64,000 nt of DNA from Weizmannia acidilactici (GTDB taxonomy: Bacteria; Bacillota; Bacilli; Bacillales; Bacillaceae_C), in the NCBI RefSeq assembly GCF_008974225.1, contig NZ_BKZR01000013.1, positions 13,552 to 77,551 on the forward strand, in the 5' to 3' direction. The notes under the pieces are model-generated. The model did no database searches and had not been told where the DNA came from. It was given only the letters and a program-made list of their open reading frames with translations. Shown here piece after piece: positions 6,873 to 16,017 of this stretch. The position numbers and the translations under genes are program-made. How positions within the stretch are numbered: position 1 is the stretch's first letter; each line of letters starts with the position of its first letter.

Positions 6873-9227
6873 TTATTTAAATTCTACAATTGTCACGCCG
6901 CTTCCTCCTTCCCCTGCTTCGCCAAGGCGGATGCGTTTCACTGCGCGGTGGTGCTTCAAATATTCCTGTACGCCGTTTCGAAGTGCACCTGTCCCTTTGC
7001 CGTGGATGATTGAGACACGCGGATAGCCGGCCAAAAGCGCATCGTCAATATATTTTTCAACTTTTAACAGTGCGTCTTCATAGCGCTCGCCGCGCAAATC
7101 GATCTCCAGGTTGACATGGTAATCAGGCCCCTTTACGGTTGTAAGGTGCTTTTCTGGCTGTTTTTGCGGCACCTGGATAAATTCGAGGTCAGATTCTTTC
7201 ACTTTCATTTTCATGATACCCATTTGCACCTGCCACTCGCCGCTACCCGTTTTTTCAAGCAGTGTGCCTTTTTGGTTGAAGCTCAATACCTTTACTTCGT
7301 CGCCAGGCCGGAACGTATGCTGCTGCTTCGCCTTAGCGTGCGGTTTTGATTTATCCAGTTTCGGCGCGGCTTCCTCGAGCCGTTTTCTCGCTTCTATCAG
7401 TTCGTGTTCTTTAATATTTGCTTTCGTATCGAGCTGCATTTTCCGCAAATCACGGATAATTTCTTCAGCTTTTTCTTTCGCCTGTTCCACCACTTTTGCC
7501 GCTTTTGCTTCGGCTTTTTCATACAGCTCATCACGGCGGGCATAAAATTCCATCATCTGTTTTTGCAAATCTTTATGTAGTTTTTCGGCATTTTTCACAA
7601 GTTCGTGCGCTTCCTGCCGCTCTTTTTCCGCCTCGCGCCTTGCAGATTCAAGCGCAGCAATCATATTGTCGACCTGGTTCGTGTCCGCGCCGATATACGA
7701 CTTGGCATGTTCAATGATGGAAGGGGACAGCCCGAGCCGTTCGGAAATCTCAAACGCATTGCTCCGCCCCGGAACGCCAATCAAAAGCCGGTATGTCGGA
7801 CTCAAAGTGTCGACGTCAAACTCGACGCTTGCATTGATGACGCCTTTGCGGTTATAGCCGTATGCCTTCAATTCCGGGTAGTGTGTCGTGGCGACAACGC
7901 GCGCCCCCCGGTTGTAAACCTCATCCAAAATGGAAATTGCAAGGGCTGCCCCTTCCTGCGGGTCGGTCCCGGCACCGAGCTCATCAAATAATACGAGCGA
8001 TTCGCGATCAACACGGTTCAAAATGTCGACAATATTTGTCATATGCGACGAAAACGTACTCAGACTCTGCTCGATCGACTGCTCATCACCGATATCGGCA
8101 AATACTTCTTTGAACACCGCCATTTCCGAGCCATCTAGAGCGGGGATCTGCAGCCCAGCCTGCGCCATCAGCGTGCATATACCGATTGTTTTTAACGTAA
8201 TGGTTTTCCCTCCCGTATTCGGCCCGGTAATGACAATGGTTGTATAATCCTTGCCAAGCGCGATATCATTCGGCACAACCTTGTCCATCGGCAGCAAAGG
8301 GTGCCTGGCTTTGAACAGGCGGATGATACCATCTTTGTTCATGGATGGTTTCGACCCTTTTATCGACCTGCCGTATAAAGCTTTGGCAAAAATAAAATCA
8401 AAATCAGCTAAAATCCCAATGATTGTTCCCAGTTCGCCGGCTTGTCCGGCAACGGCAGCCGACAACCCGCTTAAAATCCTGTCGATTTCCTGCTGCTCTT
8501 TCAAATGCCATTCGCGGAGCTGGTTATTCAGTTCCACGACTGACTGTGGCTCGATAAACAGCGTCTGCCCGGAAGAAGACTGGTCATGTACAATACCCCC
8601 GTAATTGGCGCGGTATTCCTGCTTGACCGGGATCACGTAGCGTTCATTGCGAATCGTAATAATGGCATCCGACAGCATTTTGGCCGCATTTTTTCCGCGA
8701 ATGTACCCTTCCAGCTTTTCGCGGATACGCCGTTCTGTTCCGCGCAGCCCTTGGCGAATCTGCCTTAATGTTTCGCTTGCTGTATCGAGCACTTCACCGT
8801 TTTCGTCGATCGCATTTTTGATTTCATGCTCAAGCGGGGTTAGGATTGCAATGCCCTCCGCCATTCCCCCTAAAATCGGGAGTTCAGTGCCTTCCTCTAC
8901 GATGCCTTCAATAAAACATTTCATTGAGCGGCTGGCATAAATGGTGCTGGCGATCTGCATAAGTTCCGCTGGGTTCAGCCTGCCCCCGATTGACGCCCTT
9001 TTCAGATGGCGGCGGATGTCATATATCCCTGATAGCGGAACATGCCCTTTTAAGCGGAGCACCCGGGCCGCTTCATCCGTTTCCTCCTGCATCCGCATGA
9101 CTTCTTCATAAGAAGAGGAAGGAAACAGCGCTTCAATTTTCTCGGCCCCTAGCGGCGAAGAGGCGTGCTCAAGCAGTAAGCCCTTAATTTTATCAAACTC
9201 CAGCGTTTTGATGATTTTTCCTTTCAT
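6873..9227 (-). CDS. mutS2: MutS2 family protein (endonuclease/ribosome-rescue ATPase)
   Basis: MutS2 has MutS-like clamp and ATPase domains plus a C-terminal Smr domain. It is implicated in suppressing recombination and, in B. subtilis, in splitting collided ribosomes. It has 784 residues. The Walker A motif is TGPNTGGKTITLKTIG (near residue 330), Walker B is LVLFDELGAGTDP, followed by TTHYPELKAYG. A long Glu/Lys-rich coiled coil spans roughly 510-620. The Smr domain has LDLRGERYEDAL and the catalytic-loop motif HGKGTGALR near the end. ATG 9227 has GGAGG 8 bases upstream. It is followed at 30 bases by the 29-residue ORF. Confidence 0.95.
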   Translation of the reverse strand: MKGKIIKTLEFDKIKGLLLEHASSPLGAEKIEALFPSSSYEEVMRMQEETDEAARVLRLKGHVPLSGIYDIRRHLKRASIGGRLNPAELMQIASTIYASRSMKCFIEGIVEEGTELPILGGMAEGIAILTPLEHEIKNAIDENGEVLDTASETLRQIRQGLRGTERRIREKLEGYIRGKNAAKMLSDAIITIRNERYVIPVKQEYRANYGGIVHDQSSSGQTLFIEPQSVVELNNQLREWHLKEQQEIDRILSGLSAAVAGQAGELGTIIGILADFDFIFAKALYGRSIKGSKPSMNKDGIIRLFKARHPLLPMDKVVPNDIALGKDYTTIVITGPNTGGKTITLKTIGICTLMAQAGLQIPALDGSEMAVFKEVFADIGDEQSIEQSLSTFSSHMTNIVDILNRVDRESLVLFDELGAGTDPQEGAALAISILDEVYNRGARVVATTHYPELKAYGYNRKGVINASVEFDVDTLSPTYRLLIGVPGRSNAFEISERLGLSPSIIEHAKSYIGADTNQVDNMIAALESARREAEKERQEAHELVKNAEKLHKDLQKQMMEFYARRDELYEKAEAKAAKVVEQAKEKAEEIIRDLRKMQLDTKANIKEHELIEARKRLEEAAPKLDKSKPHAKAKQQHTFRPGDEVKVLSFNQKGTLLEKTGSGEWQVQMGIMKMKVKESDLEFIQVPQKQPEKHLTTVKGPDYHVNLEIDLRGERYEDALLKVEKYIDDALLAGYPRVSIIHGKGTGALRNGVQEYLKHHRAVKRIRLGEAGEGGSGVTIVEFK

Positions 9228-9361
9228 ATATTCATCCTCCATGCTTTCCGGATCTCCTGTCCCCGGAAAACTGCACTCTGTTTTGGCCGTTTAATAATTT
9301 GTCCATGGCCGCGAAGTCCGCTTACAACGGGGCGGCCGGCGGATTTTCCCGGCAGTAAAAT

Positions 9362-11080
9362 TTATCTGCGCTTTTCATTTAAAAAGCGGATGAATTGTTC
9401 CCTCGAAAACGTATTGACAACATTTTTCGGTTCAATCCAGCCTTTTCTTGCCGTTCCAACTCCGAATGCAATATTGTCCAATTCCCTGATGCTGTGCGCA
9501 TCGGTGTTAATGGCGATTTTCACGCCGGCCTCCTGCGCTTTCCTGGCATTTGTTGCGGATAAATCCAACCGGTTCGGATCCCCGCTTAATTCCAGTATCG
9601 TATTGGTTTCTTTTGCCCATTGGATTAAAAGATCTATATCCACATCGTAGCCCTGCCTTTTCCCGACCAATCTGCCGGTCGGATGGGCAATCATATCAAT
9701 ATGCGGATTTTCAAATGCCCGCCGGAACCGTTTCATGATTTGTGTGCGGCTCTGCCCGAAGCCGGAATGGATCGATGCAATCACAAAATCGAGCCTGGAA
9801 AGGAGGCCGTCATCAAAGTCCAATGTCCCGTCCGGCAAGATATCCATTTCAATACCGGATAAAATGAGGATATCCGGATATTTTTCATTCAAGTGGCGGA
9901 TTTCTTCCATTTGTTTCAGCAAGCGTTCACGTGACAGCCCGTTTGCCACCTTTAAATACTTGGAATGGTCGGTAATGGCGATATATTCGTATCCCTTTCG
10001 CCTGCACGCATTGACCATCTTTTCAAGCGAAGCTTTTCCATCGGACCAGTCCGTATGCATGTGCAAATCGCCTCGCAGGTCATCCAACTGGATAAACGGG
10101 GTTCCTTTATACATTTCAATTTCACTGCCATCATCACGGATTTCAGGAGGGATGTACGGTAAGCCAAAATAATGGTATAGCGACGCTTCGCTTGAAAATG
10201 TTAAAAATTCTCCGGTATCAAGCCTTTCCACGCCGTATTCGCTAATTTTTTCGCCACGTTCTTTGGCGATCTGCCTCATCCGGCGATTATGCTGTTTTGA
10301 CCCCGTAAAATATTGGAGCGCCGCAGCATATTGGTCGGGCGGGACAACGCGGAAAGTGACTTGCAAGCCGTTTTCGCCTTTCAGTTTGACCGTCACTTTT
10401 GATAGCCTGACCGCGACGGCTTCCACCACTTCATTCATCTGGAGAATTTCCTCTATAACGGGCTTTGGATCAAATGTGGCAATGACATAATCGAGGCCTT
10501 TTAATGTTTCTTCAAACCGTCTTGCACTTCCGGCTCGGGAAAATTTTTCCACTTTTCTGATCTGGGAAAGGGTCTCTTCTATCATCAAAAGAACCGGAAC
10601 CATTTGGCCGATCGGATACCGGTCCGTTTTTGCCCCGAGCGCATCAAGGGCCCGTAAAATATTGGACTGGGTTGTTTTTCCGAAACCTTTTAACGTTTCC
10701 ACTTTCCCTTCTTCACATGCTTTTCTCAAAGACTCCGCATCCATAATGCCAAGTTCCCTGTACAACTTTGATATTTTTTTGGCCCCGAGGCCCTGTATTT
10801 GCATTAACGGGATTAATCCTTTTGGAATCTCATTTTTTAATTGCTCAAGCAAGGAAGATTTTCCGGTAGAAAGGAATTCTTCGATCGTCGAGGCAGTCGC
10901 TTTTCCGATATGCGGAAGTTCCAAAAAGTTGTCGATCTCAGAAATGTCGCGACCGTCCGCTTCCAATGCTGATGCAGCCTTACGGTAGGCAGCGATTTTG
11001 AAGTGGTTTTCCCCTTTGAGTTCCATATAGACCGCTATTTGTTCCAGCAATCGGATTACGCTACGTTTATCTATCTGCAT
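9362..11080 (-). CDS. polX: Family X DNA polymerase/PHP 3'-5' exonuclease
   Basis: PolX fills short gaps in base-excision repair. It has 572 residues, close to B. subtilis PolX. The N-terminal helix-hairpin-helix and Pol beta-like part covers about residues 1-310 (LPHIGKATASTIEEFL, IQGLGAKKISKLY and GFGKTTQSNI as HhH motifs). The C-terminal PHP domain starts near residue 335 (RGDLHMHTDWSDG, ITDHSKYL, EMDILPDG, AINTDAHS as metal-binding motifs). The usual Pol X catalytic Asp-x-Asp is not evident: the region reads SARRFEETLKGLDYVIATFD, so polymerase activity may be altered. GGGGG precedes the ATG. It lies between yshB and mutS2, as in other bacilli. Confidence 0.93.
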   Translation of the reverse strand: MQIDKRSVIRLLEQIAVYMELKGENHFKIAAYRKAASALEADGRDISEIDNFLELPHIGKATASTIEEFLSTGKSSLLEQLKNEIPKGLIPLMQIQGLGAKKISKLYRELGIMDAESLRKACEEGKVETLKGFGKTTQSNILRALDALGAKTDRYPIGQMVPVLLMIEETLSQIRKVEKFSRAGSARRFEETLKGLDYVIATFDPKPVIEEILQMNEVVEAVAVRLSKVTVKLKGENGLQVTFRVVPPDQYAAALQYFTGSKQHNRRMRQIAKERGEKISEYGVERLDTGEFLTFSSEASLYHYFGLPYIPPEIRDDGSEIEMYKGTPFIQLDDLRGDLHMHTDWSDGKASLEKMVNACRRKGYEYIAITDHSKYLKVANGLSRERLLKQMEEIRHLNEKYPDILILSGIEMDILPDGTLDFDDGLLSRLDFVIASIHSGFGQSRTQIMKRFRRAFENPHIDMIAHPTGRLVGKRQGYDVDIDLLIQWAKETNTILELSGDPNRLDLSATNARKAQEAGVKIAINTDAHSIRELDNIAFGVGTARKGWIEPKNVVNTFSREQFIRFLNEKRR

Positions 11081-11278
11081 ACGCCTGCCCCCTTTGGAGA
11101 CTGATTTTCCTTTATTTCATTTAATAATACTAGCAAATTTTCATTTATTCATGAAGCGGCGCGCTTTATAATTGATATGATGGATGATCGGGAATCCCGA
11201 AAAACATGGCGGGAGGGGCTGCCTCCTACAGGGGATCCGCAAGTTGCGCCTTCACCCTGCACGTAACAGAGCCAATCC

Positions 11279-11312
11279 AAAAAGAAACACTTCCCGGCAA
11301 AGAGAAGTGCTT
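11279..11312 (-). terminator. Intrinsic terminator downstream of the zapA-yshB unit
   Basis: Minus strand: AAGCACTTC pairs with GAAGTGTTT around a 10-base loop, followed by CTTTTT. It lies about 115 bases after the yshB stop. The rest of 11081-11426 shows no gene I can support. Confidence 0.75.
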
Positions 11313-11426
11313 GTTTGGCCGCTTCCGCTTATATATGTGTGGCATCTGCCCTGTGCCTGGTCGTTCTTTTACCCCGAGAAAGCGCCCGCTGTTCCATACG
11401 CAGATCACGGGCAACCTGTGCTTTTC

Positions 11427-11957
11427 TTATTTCGTCCACCACTGTTCCACAAGACCCGAAATGTACGGGGTATTTTTGATCATACCTTCCGCGACGGCAG
11501 ACTGGCTCAGCGCAGTTTGGATGGAATCAATCGGCAGCAAGGATCCAATGTACAGTATAATAAAGAGGATCAGATACAGCTCGGCAAAACCCAAGATTCC
11601 GCCCGCCCATCCGTTTATTTGTTTTAAAACCGGCAGCTGGGCCACAAAAGTAAGAGAAGACCCCACAATATTCAAAAAGATCCTTACGGCAAAGAAAAGG
11701 ATGGCAAAAGCGATGATCCGGTAAAAAGCGGTCTCCATATCGGATTGGTGAACAAGAAGCGCAAACGGGCTTGTTTGACTGAAGGATGGGTAAGGAATCC
11801 ACAGCTTAAGTTTTTCCGCCAGATCATCATACAGCATATAAGCGACAATGGAGGCGATGGCAAACCCTGCAATATGAACAGCCTGCAGAATAAAGCCTTT
11901 CCGCTTTCCGTTAAAAAAACCGAGCACCAGCAACAAGATGATGATTATATTAACCAT
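11427..11957 (-). CDS. yshB: CvpA/YshB-family membrane protein
   Basis: Integral membrane protein of the CvpA family, whose function in bacilli is unclear. It has 176 residues with four hydrophobic segments (about 1-22, 22-42, 75-95 and 115-145) and the family-typical early FFNGKRKGFILQ. Start is ATG 11957, inside the zapA stop region (ATGGTTAA overlap), which aligns better than the ATG 12 bases upstream and implies translational coupling with zapA. Confidence 0.85.
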   Translation of the reverse strand: MVNIIIILLLVLGFFNGKRKGFILQAVHIAGFAIASIVAYMLYDDLAEKLKLWIPYPSFSQTSPFALLVHQSDMETAFYRIIAFAILFFAVRIFLNIVGSSLTFVAQLPVLKQINGWAGGILGFAELYLILFIILYIGSLLPIDSIQTALSQSAVAEGMIKNTPYISGLVEQWWTK

Positions 11958-12222
11958 GTTCACCTTCATCCTTCTTTAATAATTGTAAATAATGCTGCTC
12001 AAGCAGCTCATACTGCTCTTTCAGCTTTATATAATCATGGACAGCATTCACGGCTGTCAGGACAGCCAGTTTACTCGTATCTAATGAAGGATTCTTTGCA
12101 CTGATTTCCCGCATTCTTTCATCGACCATCGAGGCAACTAAGCGAATATGGCTTGCCGGATCCGTTCCAACTATGGTATATTGCTGTCCGTATATGCCGA
12201 TTGTAATTCGGGTTTTTTCCAA
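11950..12222 (-). CDS. zapA: Cell division protein ZapA
   Basis: Positive regulator that bundles FtsZ filaments at the division ring. It has 90 residues, with the ZapA N-terminal strand region ITIGIYGQQYTIVG, a DMVDERMREI-like segment (here SMVDERMREISAKNP) and a C-terminal coiled coil (YIKLKEQYELLEQHYLQLL). It is transcribed away from rnhC and its 3' end overlaps yshB, the conserved Bacillus order. Confidence 0.93.
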   Translation of the reverse strand: MEKTRITIGIYGQQYTIVGTDPASHIRLVASMVDERMREISAKNPSLDTSKLAVLTAVNAVHDYIKLKEQYELLEQHYLQLLKKDEGEHG

Positions 12223-12258
12223 TGTTGCTTGCCTCCCCTTTTAAGAATCCTATTCCTT

Positions 12259-12288
12259 ATCATATCATGTTGGAAAACCCTTTGTCTA
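12259..12288 (-). promoter_or_regulatory. Promoter of zapA-yshB
   Basis: Minus strand: TAGACA, 18-base spacer, TATGAT with an upstream TGA (extended -10). It sits in the 115-base divergent region between zapA and rnhC. Confidence 0.65.
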
Positions 12289-12337
12289 ACACTGTCGAAC
12301 ATTTTCATACAAATCTCAATCCTCTGGAGGAATCAAA

Positions 12338-13270
12338 ATGTCCAATACTGTCATTCTGGCTTCACATTCAGCCATCCAGGAAATGAAAGAATATTATCAA
12401 ACTGCCCAATTGAATAAAATACCTGCCGGCGCAATTTTTGCCGCGAAAATCCCGGGATGCCAGGTCACCGCTTACCGGTCGGGAAAAGTGCTGTTTCAGG
12501 GGCCCGGAGGCGAAGCTGAAGCCGCAAAATGGGGAAAGGCAGTGGAAAAGAAGCCTGCTAGCGCTAAACCAAAAACTTCCGGCAACCCGCTGCCGCCGTA
12601 TATTGGCTCGATGTCTGTCATCGGTTCCGATGAAGTCGGAACGGGTGACTATTTCGGCCCTATCACGGTGGCCAGCACTTACGTAAAAAAAGACCAGATT
12701 CCGCTCTTAAAGGAATTGGGTGTGAAAGATTCGAAAGGATTGGCAGACCATCAGATTGCAAGCATCGCAAAAGAACTGCTCCACTTTATCCCTTACAGCT
12801 TGTTGGTTTTGCCAAATGAAAAGTATAACCGGCTCCAGCAGTCCGGGATGTCTCAGGGAAAAATGAAAGCCATGCTCCATAACCGCGCCCTCTACAATCT
12901 ATTGCAAAAAATCGCGCCGGAAAAGCCGGATGCAATTTTAGTGGACCAGTTTGCTGAAGCCCCGACCTATTACCGGTATTTGCAAAACGAAAAAAATGTG
13001 GTGCGCGACAACGTGTTTTTCAGCACAAAAGGGGAGAGCGTCCATCTTGCGGTTGCGGCCGCTTCGATCCTGGCCAGGTACGCATTTGTGCGTGAGTTTG
13101 AAAAATTGGGCAAGGAAGCCGGGGGTGTGTTGCCAAAGGGGGCCGGGGCACAGGTAGATGCCGCTTGTGCACGGCTGATCAAGGCACGCGGCTTGGACGT
13201 GCTGCCGCATTTTGTGAAACTCCATTTTGCCAATACGGAAAAAGCAAAGCGGATTGCGGGTGTAAAATAG
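12338..13270 (+). CDS. rnhC: Ribonuclease HIII
   Basis: Cleaves the RNA strand of RNA-DNA hybrids. It has 310 residues. The N-terminal substrate-binding domain (about 1-85) is followed by the RNase H fold with GSDEVGTGDYFGPI (catalytic Asp-Glu, near residue 97), the second-Asp region ILVDQF near 205, and LAVAAASILARYAFV. GGAGG lies 8 bases before the ATG. It is one of few plus-strand genes here, divergent from zapA. Confidence 0.95.
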   Translation: MSNTVILASHSAIQEMKEYYQTAQLNKIPAGAIFAAKIPGCQVTAYRSGKVLFQGPGGEAEAAKWGKAVEKKPASAKPKTSGNPLPPYIGSMSVIGSDEVGTGDYFGPITVASTYVKKDQIPLLKELGVKDSKGLADHQIASIAKELLHFIPYSLLVLPNEKYNRLQQSGMSQGKMKAMLHNRALYNLLQKIAPEKPDAILVDQFAEAPTYYRYLQNEKNVVRDNVFFSTKGESVHLAVAAASILARYAFVREFEKLGKEAGGVLPKGAGAQVDAACARLIKARGLDVLPHFVKLHFANTEKAKRIAGVK

Positions 13271-13289
13271 TTTCGATTTGGTTTCCAGG

Positions 13290-13321
13290 GCCTGTTCTTT
13301 TTTTGGAACAGGCTCATTTTT
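13290..13321 (+). terminator. Intrinsic terminator of rnhC
   Basis: GCCTGTTC pairs with GAACAGGC around a loop of T residues, then TCATTTTT. It starts 19 bases after the rnhC stop. Confidence 0.85.
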
Positions 13322-13511
13322 ACACAGCTGATTCTCCCCGATTGCGGTTTCTTTCTCCAACGATTTTCGGTATTTTTCTTGCCTCTTGAAAAATGATCCC
13401 CATTTTCCATTTGTTTCTCGCCCGTATCACGGCTTCTACCCGATCCGGATGTTTCTCCCCAATATTGAATTTTTTCTCGCCTATTTTTAATAAATGATCC
13501 CCGTTCTCCAT
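13321..13511 (-). repeat. Two degenerate ~100-bp tandem repeats between rnhC and pheT
   Basis: On the minus strand, copies starting at 13511 and 13410 share ATGGAxAAyGGGGATCATTT, then GGAGAAAxAxxCCGxATCGGG about 45 bases later. The two copies are spaced 101 bases apart. The region stays open in one frame and so encodes a repetitive Arg/Lys/Glu-rich peptide, but it has no convincing Shine-Dalgarno sequence. I treat it as a non-coding repeat remnant. Nothing else is seen in 13322-13545. Confidence 0.6.
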
Positions 13512-13546
13512 GGAATTCCTGCCTGGTCATCCAATTAGATCATCAT

Positions 13547-13577
13547 GAAAAAAGGAGAAGACCATCACGGCCTCTCC
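13547..13577 (-). terminator. Intrinsic terminator of pheST
   Basis: Minus strand: GGAGAGGCC and GGTCTTCTCC form a stem with one mismatch, followed by six T, shortly after the pheT stop. Confidence 0.8.
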
Positions 13578-13588
13578 TCATTCACGAA

Positions 13589-16003
13589 TTATCCCCTTAA
13601 TTCCGCGCCTGTTTTTTCTTTTACCGCAGCCAGCACTTTTTCATGCTGGGAAACTACTTCTTCATCCGTTAATGTGCGTTCCGGATCGTAATAAGTAAGC
13701 GAGAAGGCAATGGATTTTTTACCCGGTTCCATATGTTCGCCATCATACAAATCAAAAATGGAAACGGATTTCAACAGCGCACCGCCGGCTTCTTCAATAA
13801 CAGTCTGCAAATGTCCGGCTTCCACACCCCGATCCACAACGAGAGCAATATCCCGAGTGACCGCCGGAAATCTCGGGATCGGCTGGTATTGAATCGGCTC
13901 AACCGGATAATCGTAAACCGGACCGAGCTTCAGTTCAAATACGTACGTTTCCTTAATGTCCAGCTCTTTTTGCACATTCGGATGCACCTGGCCGACAAAA
14001 CCGATTACGTTCCCGCCAAGCAAAATTTTCGCCGTCCTTCCCGGATGCAGCCCGTCGATTTCCTGCGCCTGGAAAGATACTGCATCCGCAACGCCGAGTT
14101 TTTCAAACAAACCTTCCAAAATCCCCTTCGCGACGAAGAAATCCACGGCTTTCTTTTCGCCCTGCCAAAGGTTTGCGACCCAAAGTCCGGTAATGGCACC
14201 GGCGAGATGCTCCTGTTCTTCCGGCTGTTCTCCTTCCGCTTTTTTCAAAAAGACGTTGCCGACTTCATACAGTGCAACCGAGTTATTTTTGCGGGCAACA
14301 TTATAGGCGACAGATTCAAGCAAATGCGGCAAAATGCTCAACCGCAAAACGCTCCGCTCTTCGCTCATCGGCATGGAAATCCGGACAGGCTCACGTTTTT
14401 CAAGCGCGTACTGACGCGCTTTTTCTTCGCTTGTTAACGAATAGGTCGTTGCCTGGTACAATCCGGCGCCTTCCAAAAAACGTTTTGTTACGCGGCGTTT
14501 TTTCTGGATTTTTGTCAGACCTCCCTGTGTCCCGGCACCCGCCGGCAATGTTTTCGGCAAATTGTCATAGCCGTACAAGCGCGCGACTTCCTCAATCAAA
14601 TCTTCTTCGATTGTAATATCACCGCGGCGGGTCGGCACAACGACCGTGAAACGGCCGACTTCGTATTTTGCTTCAAACTGCAGGCGTTTAAAAATATCGA
14701 GTACTTCTTCCTGTGTGATATTTGTGCCGAGCACACGGTTGATTTTTTCAAGCGTAATCGTCACGACAGCAGGTTCTACCCGAAAATGGTTTGCTTCAAC
14801 TATTCCGGAGAGCACTTCCCCGCCGGCATATTTGGCCATGAGCATCGCGGCCCTTTCAGCTGCCGGATACACGCGGTTCGGGTCAATCCCTTTTTCATAG
14901 CGGCTGCTGGCTTCGCTGCGCAGCCCGTGGTCTTTCGAAGCAGTGCGGATCGTTTGAGCATCAAAATAAGCCGATTCAAGCAGAACGGTTGTCGTGCTAT
15001 CGGATACTTCCGAATTGGCGCCACCCATCACACCGGCCATGGCGACAGGTACGGTGCCGTTTGTGATCACCAAATGGCTTGATTTTAACGTGCGTTCCTG
15101 ATCATCAAGCGTCACTATTTTTTCGCCTTCGTGCGCCATGCGGACAACGATTTCTTTCGAGCCGAGCTTGTCGTAGTCAAACGCATGGAGCGGCTGGCCG
15201 TATTCGAGCAAAATATAGTTCGTAATGTCGACCACATTGTTGTGCGGGCGGATCCCTTCAGCCATGAGGCGCACCTGCATCCAAAGCGGGGACGGGCCGA
15301 TTTTTACATTGCGGATGACTTTTAGGGTATATAATGGCGCGGCTTCCTTCGCATCCACGCGCACCGAAATGGCTTCTGTTGCCTTGTCGGAAACTTCCTG
15401 CACTTCCGTTTCCGGCAGCTTCACGTCTCTGCCGAGAATCGCGGCCACTTCATATGCCACACCAAGCATGCTTAAGCAGTCCGCCCGGTTCGGGGTCAGG
15501 CCGAGTTCAATGATCGTATCATCCAAACCTAAAAGCGGCACCGCATCCTGCCCGACTTCCACATCATTTGGAAAAACATAAATCCCGTTTGCAAATTCTT
15601 TTTGCACGAGCTTACTTTCGACGCCGAGTTCCTGCAGCGAGCAGATCATACCGTTCGATTCCTCGCCGCGCAGCTTCGAGCGTTTGATTTTCACATGGCC
15701 CGGCAGCCAGGCGCCCGGTTTCGCAACCGCTACTTTCTGCCCTTTATCGACATTCGGCGCGCCACAAATAATCTGTACCGGTTCGCCTTCCCCGATATCG
15801 ACAAGGCATTTATTTAATTTATCGGCATTCGGATGTTTTTCTTTTTCGAGCACATGCCCGACGACGACATTTTTAATGCCTTCGCCCCTGAATTCAACGC
15901 TTTCGACTTCAATCCCGGTTCTCGTAATTTTTTCGGCCAGTTCTGCCGGCGAAATGCCGTCCAAATCCACATATTCCTGCAGCCATTTATATGAAACAAA
16001 CAT
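13589..16003 (-). CDS. pheT: Phenylalanyl-tRNA synthetase, beta subunit
   Basis: Together with PheS forms the alpha2-beta2 enzyme that charges tRNA-Phe; the beta subunit carries editing and tRNA-binding domains. It has 804 residues, the usual length. In order: OB/EMAP-type tRNA-binding domain (about 40-155, VGHVLEKEKHPNADKLNKC), B3/B4 editing domain (about 210-390, LMAEGIRPHNNVVDITNYIL), B5 domain (about 405-475), catalytic-like core (GYDNLPKTLP onward) and C-terminal ferredoxin-fold anticodon-binding domain (about 710-803, PIPRFPAVTRDIALVVD). It lies 14 bases after pheS in one operon under T-box control. Confidence 0.97.
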   Translation of the reverse strand: MFVSYKWLQEYVDLDGISPAELAEKITRTGIEVESVEFRGEGIKNVVVGHVLEKEKHPNADKLNKCLVDIGEGEPVQIICGAPNVDKGQKVAVAKPGAWLPGHVKIKRSKLRGEESNGMICSLQELGVESKLVQKEFANGIYVFPNDVEVGQDAVPLLGLDDTIIELGLTPNRADCLSMLGVAYEVAAILGRDVKLPETEVQEVSDKATEAISVRVDAKEAAPLYTLKVIRNVKIGPSPLWMQVRLMAEGIRPHNNVVDITNYILLEYGQPLHAFDYDKLGSKEIVVRMAHEGEKIVTLDDQERTLKSSHLVITNGTVPVAMAGVMGGANSEVSDSTTTVLLESAYFDAQTIRTASKDHGLRSEASSRYEKGIDPNRVYPAAERAAMLMAKYAGGEVLSGIVEANHFRVEPAVVTITLEKINRVLGTNITQEEVLDIFKRLQFEAKYEVGRFTVVVPTRRGDITIEEDLIEEVARLYGYDNLPKTLPAGAGTQGGLTKIQKKRRVTKRFLEGAGLYQATTYSLTSEEKARQYALEKREPVRISMPMSEERSVLRLSILPHLLESVAYNVARKNNSVALYEVGNVFLKKAEGEQPEEQEHLAGAITGLWVANLWQGEKKAVDFFVAKGILEGLFEKLGVADAVSFQAQEIDGLHPGRTAKILLGGNVIGFVGQVHPNVQKELDIKETYVFELKLGPVYDYPVEPIQYQPIPRFPAVTRDIALVVDRGVEAGHLQTVIEEAGGALLKSVSIFDLYDGEHMEPGKKSIAFSLTYYDPERTLTDEEVVSQHEKVLAAVKEKTGAELRG

Positions 16004-16017
16004 CGCTTATTCCTCCC

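Noticed and set aside
13320..13511. 63-residue minus-strand ORF between rnhC and pheT
   Set aside because: No convincing ribosome site and a translation explained by two decayed tandem DNA repeats; reported as a repeat instead.
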